DNA from: Cristatella mucedo
Taxonomy: Eukaryota; Bryozoa; Phylactolaemata; Cristatellidae
DNA length: 64,000 bases
Assembly (NCBI GenBank): GCA_009760855.2
Contig: WPIO01000014.1
Span: 2,967,501 to 3,031,500 of the forward strand
Direction of reading: 5' to 3'
Shown: piece by piece, positions 45,201-57,200 of the stretch
Numbering within the stretch: position 1 is the first letter of the stretch
How the letters are laid out: each line of letters starts with the position of its first letter
Made by a program: the position numbers and the translations under genes
The notes under the pieces: generated by a model
What the model saw: the letters and a program-made list of their open reading frames with translations, nothing else
Databases searched by the model: none
Told to the model about the DNA's origin: nothing

Positions 45201-48200
45201 GCCATCCCGGCTTTAAGCCTATTTGCAGCAGGCTTTCCTCAAGCCCGCGAGCTGGGTAATGTAACGTAATGTAATGCATCTCCATCTGTAACTCCACGAA
45301 TCCATAAGGACTCACCGGGTGTTACGAACCAGAGTTTCTACGGGCACATTAAGTCTGTGTGCCTTTCGGTGCACAAACGGTAGCTACCAGACTTCATATC
45401 ATACGTTAAAGTATTAGCTGATTTACCAGTCCATTTGTACAGCAGCAGAAGAGCCTAATGGTTATCACCACCGTTGAAATGGGCAATTAAGGATCAACCT
45501 CTGTAGGATTCGCACCCGCGACCTTGGTCGTGAAGAGCGAGCACCTTACCACAAGTGCAAAGCATAGCCGAGTCTGGATGGAAGTTAAGCAAGTGAGTAC
45601 CATGTAAGAAGGCAGCTCAGAACGGCTGGGAAAAGATTTACGACAGTCGGCAGCAGGAGAGAAATGGTCGTTGCCTTAGAATTGAGGAAGCAAGTTCCTA
45701 AGTCAAGGATCTGCACAGCAAAAGCTTCTGTTCCTAACGGTCTTAAGGCATGGTAATAGAGCAGCTAATTTATAGACTTTGTGGCTTTTTTTGGTAGCCC
45801 AGCCAAAATGGAATAGCAGTAGTCCAGCCTATAAAGAACCAGGAAGCTAGTTAGAATTTTTGCAAGCCAATGTAATTGACAGTCTCTAATCTTGACCATT
45901 GATCGAACTCGATGGCAAGCCGTGGAAGCAGTCTGCTTAATGAAAATTTAAATGTTAAGCAGCTATTAAATAAGACACCTAAACTCCAAGCACGAGATGA
46001 AGGTCACACGACACCATCACCGAGAGCAAAGTCCCCTAGTGCAGCTGCAGGCTTGGGTGGCCTACGAGTCACGAGTGTAAGACCAAGCTGGGCTATGAGA
46101 CAAAAGTGGGCAGGTGATAGTGCTATTACACTATACATTAAACACCGAATATTGACAGAAGCATAACAGCAGAAAGGTCAACGAATAATGAGTTTGACTT
46201 TGGTCTTCTTTCAAGTGCTACTAGCGTTTCAGCTCTGCTTCTGAATTCTCTACTGAAAATCGAAGTTCTTTTGGACATCGTAAACATAAACCGATAGAGC
46301 TAAGACCATTTAAAGCGTATCTGGGTGTTTTTTACCATATCGTGTAAGAAAATGCGTGTCCATATTTAAACGCTCAAGCAGTGTCCTGTGCGCCTGATCT
46401 AGCCCCTGTCACGTGGGCTGCAGCTTTAGCTTCGCCGACTGTTAGGAAGTAACTTCCCTATTAGGTACGAACAAGCATGCGTGCCTATTATCGTTTTGCT
46501 ACCGTCGTTCGAATGCATTAATATTTGCAGTTGCCGTTGCCAGCGTCTGTGAATTGGAGTAACTAATAGAAAACTTTCGTGAAGCCAGCATGGAGGCTAA
46601 CAGCTACTGCCTTCTTGGTATTCCCAGCATAGTCTCGAGCCGCCCTGTTCGATCTTTCTCAAGCGCAGCTGTGAATCAATCTTACTTGGTGGTAATCAGG
46701 CCTGCTATAATCCCGGCGGCCCATCTTCACGCTTGCCTTTGGAATTCTCACTCAATGTGCTATAAACAGCTAATAATAAAGGATTTGATAATTGAAAACA
46801 ATCTCGACCTACTTGCTTTGACCGAGGTCTGGCTGAAATGGCCTAGCCTACCCTAGCCGATGCCACCTGGACAGGCTTCTCTTCTATCATACCCTTAGAT
46901 AAGGGGTAGGCAAACTTTTCGGTCTACTAGGTTATTTCAGGAGGTCAAGACGGCACACTAGGCCAGAGGAAGCCCCGCCCACTCTTTTCGGTCTACTTGG
47001 TTATTTCAGGTTCAAGAAGGCACTAGGCCACACCCACTCAGCAGGGCCGATGGTGTGGGCATCGCCAAACGAACAAGCAGTGGCAACAGACACACAGACA
47101 CGCGCTGCAATGATAGGGGTAGACATTTATCACTCGTGCCCTGTCCTGCATTTCAGTTTCATACAAGCGCCTGACACCAGCTTTGAAAATAAACACTGGC
47201 TAGAGTTTGAGCTGTACCAGCAGTCATGAAGGGGAACAAAACCGTGAGGATTCAATTAGGCCGGATCCAGCAAAAAATAGGAGGCGTTAGGAAGGACTAG
47301 AATACTAGGTAAGCCGTATCTGGCTTAAAGGCCCGAGTTTCCCGACCTCTGCCTGAGATCAATCAAAAGTGGTGGAGTTGCCATCGATGCACTGTCGTCC
47401 CTCAATTTCAAACTGCTTGCAGTTCTTTTGAAGCAGTCTTTCGAATCTTTTGTTTTTAGTCCTTCCGACAACAAGCTGTCAATGGTGGCAGTAATAATCT
47501 ATCCCCCGAGGTATTAAATCCTTCTTTATCTCAGATTTCTCTGACTTCCTTTGATTCTGTGCATAAGAAATCGATCATTCCTCGTTATAGGTGATGTGAA
47601 TGTAAACATTCACTTTGAAAACTTAACTAACACCTTATGTGCCAAATTTCGTGCACTGATTGACTCCTTTTCTCTTGTGAATCAAGTGCATGACCCTATT
47701 TACAAAAGAGTCACACATTCGATCAAATGTTCGCCCACAGCTGTATGTTATCCTCCCTTATTATTACCAAATTATGTACATCTGACATCAAGTAGCTCTC
47801 AGTCAGTCTAAATTGTGCGCCATCTTCTGCAACCAAAATCATCTGTGAATCGTGCAACCTGAAGACCCCCAACATCGATGCTGTTCCCACAAAAATATCT
47901 TCTTCGCCCCTGCTGCTCAATCGCCTTCCAACTTGTCATCATTTGTAGAATGCTACAACACGATCTTATTTGACATGATTGTCGAATTTGCATATCTGAC
48001 TAAGCAGACTGTGCGACCTAGCCCAGACGGCCTATGACCGCAGACATTAACTAGCTAGTCTACTAAGCGCAAGCCTGAGAAAGCATATACAAGATCAGGA
48101 TTGACTGTCCATCGACAGGTATAAGAAAAATAATGTACATCATGCCAAATGATCCTAGCGAAGGCCAACTCTAGCTTCTATAAAAAAAACATGGTTGAAT

Positions 48201-51200
48201 CACAGATGCACACTCAAAAAATGCTGACGGCTGATGTTGACCATGAAACAAGTCCTCAATCACTCCCAGTGTACCTCCTTAGCATGAGATCCTTGCGACG
48301 ATCTAGCTGATCACTTCTCTGGCTTCATTGTCAGCAAGATAGACTGTTTCAGAGTCCATCCTTATGGTAGCAGCACCCCTTCTGTACTCCTGTCCCTCAA
48401 TAAACAGCCCACAGGACTCTGCTCCCTCAATTCTATGCAGCACCTGAATGTCTACATTCAAGGAGGCCTCGAGTGAACGCATCCTGAAATTCATCAGCCA
48501 CTCAAAGAAGGCTACTAGTCCTCTAGACCCTATTCCTACTGTCCTACTTCTACGATGCATAGATCCTCTGCTGCCATGCATAACTAACATAACAAATATG
48601 TCCTTAGCCTCAAGTCATGTCCCTGCAACTTTCAAAAAGGCTATGGTTAGGCCACTTATTAAGAAGGCAACACTTGACCAAGAGAACTTGAGCAACTTCC
48701 CCCTAGTCTCTCTTCTACCGTTCATATTAAAGACACCTTAACAAGCTATGGCAGACCAACCGAACTCTTATCTTATTGAAACTTCAAACCTAGCAATAAG
48801 TTCTCATCTGGCTTCAGAGCAAATCACTCCACACAGTCAGCATTACTTTAGATGTATAACGACCCTCTCAGTTATATATAGTTAAGTAAACTTGCTCTGC
48901 TTGTTTTGCTTGATCTTTCGGCACCGTTTGATACTATTGATTACCACGTCCTTCTCGAGTGCATTCCATCTCCCCAAGGCATAACTGGCATTGCAATGTA
49001 ATGGTTTAGGTCCCAACTCAGTGGGAGATTCCGGAGTATTGATGTGAATGGACACAGATCCTCCGAGAAACATCTGAAATATGGGGTACCTCAGGGCTCT
49101 GTGCTTGGTCCCGTTCTTTTCTCGGTTTATACTCTCCCTCTTGCTGATGTGATTGCCAAGCACAATCTAGACTTTCAATTCTATGCAGATGACACTCAAG
49201 TATACCTTTGCTTTGATCCCTTCCAGCACATCAAATTCTCTCAACTCCCTTGCTGCACGCATCGATGACATCTGCACGTGGATGACAGCACACTTTCTTA
49301 AATTGAATAATGATAAAACCAACTTACTAGTTATGGGCAGACCAAGTGCGATTCAGAAATTGGAAAGCCTGATGCCTAAAATCGGCTCTGCCATCATATC
49401 TTCTGTTGCATCTGCACAAAATACAGGTGTCCTGTTCCAAAGTGACCTTTTATTAGACGACCACATCAACTCTACAGTAAAGTCTGCCTACTTGCAGCTA
49501 TTTACCATTGCTGAAGCTCGGGCTTGCTTAAACAGGGCTAATACAAATGTAAAGAACCTAGAAAGAGATTGAGTTCTCTGAGGGTGCTATATCATATGTA
49601 TTATTATTATTATTATTACATTTAAATTAGTCCATGAATTAGTGATATCCCATCTCGACTTCTGTAACTCACTGCCTGCTGGTCTATCAGCATGTGCAAT
49701 AATAATAATAATAATAATAATACACTTGATAAAGCACCCTCAGAGAACTCTATCTCTTTCTAGGTTCTTTACATTTGTATTAGCCCTGTTTAAGCAAGCC
49801 CGAGCTTCAGCAATGGTAAATAGCTGCAAGTAGGCAGACTTTACTGATCAGAATCTCTTTCCAGTAGCATTAAGTTTGCTGGTGCATACAGTTGGTGCAA
49901 AACTCGGCAGCCAGGCTTGTTTGTCGTGAACATTGCAGTCGCCACATCACACCACTTCTCGCCAACCTAACCTGCACTGACTCCCAGCCAAGCAGAGCAT
50001 CGATTTCAGGTTTTGTCGCACACTTTTAGGTCCCTTCACTCGTTGGCTCCAGTCTACTTGTCAGAGCTACTCCCTCACCAGGATAGACATCGTGCCATCT
50101 GCTTTTCTAAATCACAAAACGTATAGCTATACCTGGTACGAACCCCAAATCCCTTGGAGACTGTGCTTTTGGTTCGTATGCTTGCAAAGCTTAGAACTCA
50201 CTCCCGACTGACGTCAAAACATCCCCTCATTTAACGGCATGAAAAAAGAAGCTGGAAATGCACCTGCTTATCACAGCATTTGTTAGGTCCTTGTGATTTG
50301 TCCCTTGTGTGTTAATGCATGCTGACGCTGTGCATGCTACCACTAACCATATTTCACAACTTGACACTATTAGTTCCATGTCACCTATAACCATATTTTG
50401 CTTGTTGACATTATGCATGTTATTACTAAAGATTGTATCATGCTTTCTTTATAGGATATGTAAAGTTCCAAGAACGATATCAAGTTCTCTGAGGGTTCTA
50501 TACAAATGTATTATTATTATTGAGGTGTAATTATTGAAGTGACAGCATATATCGAAAGGGCAGTGCAAATTTGGAATGCCGAGAGCTCCTTCCCTGTAGG
50601 ACCTAAGCAATAAAACGTTGCTGTATAGACATTTCTTAAGCAAGGCAGCCGGCAAAGCTTTCACTGCTGCTCACGACACAGCTTAAAACATCTGCCCAAC
50701 CAGGCACGAACTTATGACCGGAATCGATTACGATGGGGGCGGTTTAAGACGACCTCTCTCCCTAGACCAATTACAATGGAATTCCTCGGGTCCGAATAGC
50801 CTGTGGATGCTCACCGAGCGGCAAAAAAACGTTGGCAAGCGAATGCTAGCACCAGGCTGCCTTCATGCCTGCTTTGCTGACAAAAAACTTGCAAAGATTT
50901 CGTGCTGGCCTTTGCCATCAAGAGTACAGCTACGGCAGCAAACCTTGCAATGGTTTGGACAAGCAAGTAGTTGCAGTGGTTAGCAGCTTAGCACAAGTGT
51001 ATTTGCAGCTTAGCACAAGCTGAGGTCATAGACCTAGCAACAGCCGATCACCTTCAGACAGTAAACTTGGGGAATCAATGGAACATAGCCAAGCTGGATC
51101 TTCGCCTTCATGAGGCGTGAGTCGGTTGCTCGCCGGTGACGGCGGTCCACTTCCTTGCGAACCTTTGAATCGCAAGAGATTGGTGTGACGGTCTGCACAG

Positions 51201-54200
51201 GACAAACAATCAGTAGCCAAGCACAAAGCGCATGCTAGTACCATCTGCATGGATACAGCACTGCCGTGAATAGAATCCTACGACTGATGCATGAATCTTA
51301 CGACTGATGCCAGGGATTAACAGGCACGTCGGCAGAGTCTCAGCATCGACTAGAACCAGTAGTTATTTTCGAAGTTTGCACACAAGTAGCTTGCTTGATC
51401 GGTAGCCACTTTACACAAAGTATCTACACAAATTGAGGACCACATTCGTGGTCGAAAGGTGAACCATGGGTGAAAACTAAGCCGCTGGTTTTAAACCCAG
51501 CCATGAAAGCTGATAGTAAGGCTGCCACTGCATGCCCCAGATCATGGGTTTTAGTCCCTCGGTGGACAATTGGTATTGTTGCTGCAAGTATGTGAAAGCC
51601 AGTAAGGCTCTTCTACCTCTATACAAATGAGGCTATTGAGTCAGCTGCATCCTACTTTACTGGGCTGTTAATTTACTGTCTTGCACTGTCACAATATGGA
51701 GTCAGTAATGGCTACTTAAAGCATGCCTGGTATATTACTCACAAGACGGACCATTCATATCAGTCATTGGCATGCGACGTGACATACCGGCTGTGTGCCG
51801 AATCGAAAACCTCTGTTCGGCCCAAATAGGATCCACAGTATACCTGATTTTTCGGTAATAAATCTTTTATGATGTACAATAGAGTGAATTTTACTACTGC
51901 GCTTTCGATTATGAAGGCTCTGCATTCAAAATAATCGTACATTATGTTGCCATCGGATGTTGCTGAAAATAATAACTAGCTGCCGTTGCTGACTACAAGG
52001 CGAAAAGGCCAGCAGAAGCTAAGGCTCCAAACCTAGGACATCTTTATAATTGACCAGCCACTAGGAAAAAAGAGTGTCAATGATTATATGCTACTATATA
52101 CAGTCCACTGAATCATTTCATAACAAGGGTCTACAGCACCCCTACAAGGCCCAGGGCTGAATGTGCAATATGGAGAAAACATGAAGCCTGGAAAAAAGAA
52201 GCTGATGCGCCATCTCACATAAAAGGGTTTCCCGAAAAATTGTGACCTACGCAATCCCACTACGATTGAAAAACTAAGAAGCCTGTTTTCTCTGTCAGTC
52301 ACTTCTTCCGAATGGGTCAGCCTCGCCCAGCACAAGAAACATCCCTCACTGTTTGCATGTCCTTGTCATGGCGTGGGGTTAACCTACAGCCTAGTACATC
52401 CAAGTTGTCTAATCTCAAGAATAAGCTTTTCGTGACCGATGTTCACTAATTTTTCATAAGAAATGTCGTTCATGGCTCTGATTTAGCTACGAATGTCTCA
52501 CGTAGCCCAAGAATCCTACTGCCTTCGCAGGGTCTTCCCCACATATGGGTAGAGCACGAACGACTTCCAAAACAACGAATCAGCTGTGCTACATCAGTGA
52601 GTTGAACATACAACCAGCAAATAAAGGCTTAGCCACTAATAAGGTGGTGGAGCAGCAATATTTTTTTGCAGTGACCGGCACTTTTGAAAATTTAAGCCTG
52701 AGACAGGTTTACATATTCTGTAGCCTGCTGCCCGTAGCCCGGCACGTGTTCTCGCAGAACAAGTGTTGAGTGCTACTGGCTTATCTCCAGCTGCTGCCGT
52801 TTAGACTGCAGAAAATCTCCAGAATTTGGACGGCACGACCGCAGCATTATTGGATACAGTTGTGCAGGTTGGCAAAGACACAAGAATATGTCAAGTCGCC
52901 ATAGCCTGAACTTCTATGCCTTGGGGCAGACATCAACAGCCTCATCTCTGATCCGCCAGCATGCCGGTTGACAGGGCAAGTATAATCTTATATGTAACGA
53001 CATCTACTCTCAAGCTGCTGACTGCTACACATCCTTTCCAGCCATCCAAGCTCCTACTTCCATGCGAATCCCTTCCTCGACTGCCCTCCTGACTCAGCTA
53101 TGCTTCTCACTTTCTCTCTGCTTAGTGAGACAAAGTCTGTTGGCTACCGAATATACATACCGGAGCACCTTAGGCCTCGAGTGTCCTACAGAAAACTCTT
53201 CTGTGTAACACCTGCTTAGTCTTTGTGGGTTTGTGAAGTCACGGAGATACATTAAATTAAAAGAATACTATCTGATTTAACATCCATTTTTGTATAGCGA
53301 TAGAAGAGCCTTTATAGCTATGACCAATGTTTGCAGTGGCAATAAAAGATCGCCCACCGAGGTCGTGAAAAGCAACTGCCTTACCTACTATGCCATCACA
53401 TTACATATAATTAGTCAAATATCAGCTTATTCAAACTAGATGAGCAATCTAGTACTGCTGCAAACATTAAGTACCCAGCATTCTTGTTTGAAACTTATAG
53501 CAGAGATAAAGCAGTCAGATATCCTAGATCCTAAAGGGCCAAATGTGAAAATTTTACAGCCGAATGCCATATTCAAACCTGTCGCTTCCATATTGCAGTA
53601 AAACTACTTTTATTTGGTCAATGCACACTGGTCCCGTGAACTTCTCAGCCAAATGAAAGACAATTACGATCACTTAAGTTTGACTCCCTAACCTCTCAAC
53701 CTCCTGCTCACCAGTCGTGCAATTCAGACTATCTTTCCAAAAAGCAAGTTCAGCTGAACAGCCAATCGAGTTGGGCCATGCCTTTGGTGTCCTTGTCAGC
53801 TGTTTCCCTTAGCTACAACATTTGTAGCTGGTATTCCTCTTGCTCAACAAAATGCAGATTCATTGAATTAAAAAATTGAACATTGACTTTCCATAGCATT
53901 CCACAAAGAGTATTATAAAACTAGCAATAGCAAAGGGCGGATTTTGGAATGGTCATCTAGAAACCGTATTTGCCAATACATGCTTAACATTGCTGCCTCT
54001 GATGCCAGGTTGCCATAAATACAATTTTCCATAATTATTGAATTTTCCATTAAAATCAAAACAAAATTGTAGTGTTTCACAGCCTTTGCATTAATTTTTT
54101 ATAAATTCCATCTAACAATAATGTTAACATTTCAGGTGCAATAAGACGTCTGTTTTCGAAAACCGCATGTTGGCTATCTAGTCAACGTAAGGGATAAGCA

Positions 54201-57200
54201 CGCATAGCTTCTGATGAGAAGGCGGCTACACAGGAACTAAGAGACTCGTAAACCAATAAGCTGCACAGCCGTACCATTCAGTTTGGGTAGCAGGCAGTCT
54301 TTTATGTTATTCTTGCCATCTCATATGCTCATTAATAATAATAAAAATAATGCACTTGATGAAGCGCCCTCAGAGAACTCAATCTCTTTCTAGGCGCTTT
54401 ACATTTGCTGCAAAAAGAAACACGATTGAATGGTGATTAATACCATGCTTAATAAACAACATAAATAACATGGTTAAGGGTGACATGCACAGGGTCAGCA
54501 TGCAAATGTGGTTAGTGGCAGCATGCACAGTGTCAGCATGCATAAGCACATCAAGGACGAATCACAGGCACCCACTAAATGCTGTCCTAAATAGGTGTTT
54601 TTAAGTTCTTTTTAAATGTGGTCAAGTCAGGAAATGTTCTGACGCAAGTCGGGAGGGAGTTCCGGGCTTTGGGAGTATACGAACTAAATGCACGGTCTCC
54701 AAAGGATTTGAGGTTTGTACGAGGTATTTCTAGACTGTTGGATTCCGAAAAGCGGGTGGTACGATGCTTGGCCGGGTGGGGGAGTAGATCTGAGAGATAG
54801 GCTGGAGCCAAAGAATGGAGTGACCTAAAAGTGAGCGACAAAACCTTGAAGTCGATGCGTTGCTTGACTGGTAGCCAGTGCAGGTCGGCGAGAAGTGGTG
54901 TGATATGGCAACTGTAACGCTCACGACAGACAAGCGTAGCTGCGGAGTTTTGCACATCTGTAATCGCCTGATAGCACATGCCGGTAGGCCAGCAAGCAAT
55001 GAGTTACAGAAGTCAAGACGGGATGTCACAAATGCCAATAAGCTACTATCAGCACAACCATTTTCAATGTGCATAAAAGCTCAACCTCCAACGACTCCGG
55101 TTGATCCTTGCATCCACCAGGAAAGTCAGAGATCTCAAATGCCCAGGTCCTCCCACATCTAATCTCTACCTACCAATCGTATAGTCCTCGTGAGCCTCAA
55201 AAAATCTACCTGCTTAAATCGAGGCAGACATCGTTTTGTTGACACAGCATTATGTTTCGTCATGAAGTCTGCAATAATATTAGAGGCCTGGATCACAGTA
55301 ACGTTCACTGAATAATTACCTGCAAGAAGCCATTTGTTTATTAGATCCTTCAATGGCCCACAGCAGTGTCCTACGTAAAACTTGATTTGAAATACAGACG
55401 GAACTCGTGCGCTACAGTATCAAAGCACGTGGACAAACTCGAGCACAAAACCAGGCCAACCTCACAAAGGCCTAAAATCCCCATTTGACCCTGCATTAAG
55501 AGCACTGCGTGTGACACAAGCAAGTACTAACAAGCCCGACGAGCAAGTTCTCTGCTGCAACCTCTCTGCCCTTATGCCCGGTACAAAGCATGTGTTGAGT
55601 GACGTGGTGCAATATTTTACATATAAGATGTATACTTCACAATCTTTGTCTAATGCTAACACTAGTAAAGGGGTTCTACTCACCCTTTAAATTGCAGTTA
55701 AGGTCGTGACTTATAATGAGAGGATCCTCAGTACCCACACTTTTCCACATCTAACTTCTTGTGTATAAAGGACCGTGCATTCCATTTGCAATAATATCAC
55801 CGACTAGCAAAACAACCACATCCCCACATATACCCAGAAAAGCAACTCAGAACTGAATCAATGAGCCGTGCCAGCATGGTAAGTTCTGAGTTACATCCAT
55901 CAGTGAGGTCAAATCATACCTCAACCAAAACCTGCTGAATGTCTTCATCACTGCATTTGAACTCCTGCAAAATATATAACTTGTGGAAATGAGATTTGTC
56001 GATATGCTTCCATGATGGCGATTCATGTGAAACTGAATAGCTCTAAGACCACTAGCGGCAAATTCCAAACTCATAGTAAGTTTATCGAAGAACCAAAGGA
56101 ACATAACAAAGGCAAAATTCGACAAAAGCATGGCTGATAATTAAGCAACAAATGCTGGGTCTACTAACGTCTTAATGCCTCCGACAGCTATTTATTGCCT
56201 GTTTCTGATTTGTTGCATCAGCGCTCTTCCTTACCAGCCAGGCCTAATCTCGATGATGCCACTGATCAAGTGTCCATAAAGTAACCAACGCTATGTGGTT
56301 CATAGCTAATAACTCAAATTAGTTCCAATACTCTTTGCAAATCAATCGTCAGCTAATGCGAACCTAACTTTAGTGTTATCAAGCCGTGATGGTATGAAGG
56401 CTGAAGCAGATGAGTAGCAGATTATGTAATAATAAAACATTCTAGCTGATTTAACAGCCTCTTTTATATAGCGACATGAGAGCTGTTTCGGCTATCACCA
56501 CCGCTTGCAGCAGCAATAAGGGATCGCTCACAGCAGGATTCGAACCCTCGGCAAGAGGTCGTGAAAAGCAACCGCCTTACCTAGTGTGTTAGAAATTATG
56601 CATAGCACGCCAACAATGCATTCGTGACATCCCGTCTCGACTTCTGCAACTCACTGCTTACTGGCCTACCAGCATGTGCGATCAGGCGATTGCAGCTGAT
56701 GCAAAACTCGGCAGCTAGACTTGTCTGTCGTGAGCATCGCAGTTGCCACATTACTCCACTTCTCACCGACCTGCACTGGCTACCAGTCAAGCAACGGATT
56801 GACTTCAAGGTTTTGTCACTCACTTTTAGGTCCCTTCATTCTATGGCTCTATCTTTCAGATATACTACCCCCATCAGGCCAAGCATCGTACCACCCGCTT
56901 TTCGGAATCCAACAGTCTAGAAACACCTCGTACAAACATTAAATCCTTTGGACCGTGCATTTAGTTCGTATGTTCCCAAAGCCTGGAACTCTCTCCCGAC
57001 CTGGGTCAGAACATCCCCTGACCTGACCACATTTAAAAGGAACCTAAAAACACACCTATTTAGGACAGCATTTAGTGGGTGCCTGTGATTCGTCCTTGAT
57101 GTGCTTATGTGTGCTGACACTGTGCATGCTGCCACTAACAACATTTGCATGCTGACCCTGTGCATGTCACCCCTAACCATATTATTCATTTTGTTTGTTT

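Larger units (their letters stand above)
46235..50520 (+). mobile_element. LINE family A, longest copy, with nested hAT and internal inverted duplication
   Basis: 5' end CTGAATTCTCTACTGAAAATCG; AP-endonuclease start at 46590-46860 ([20 protein letters not shown]), endonuclease end at 47551-47811 ([15 protein letters not shown]), early RT at 48448-48741 ([20 protein letters not shown]), RT core at 49044-49572 ([36 protein letters not shown] with intact YADD), C-terminus 49640-50230, 3' UTR and (ATT)n end at about 50515. Frameshifts and the insertions make it inactive. It lies antisense in OGFOD2 intron 3. Confidence 0.92.

Noticed and set aside
54618-55162. Plus-strand open frames over the LINE at 54330
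   Set aside because: They are antisense shadows of the reverse-transcriptase C-terminus.
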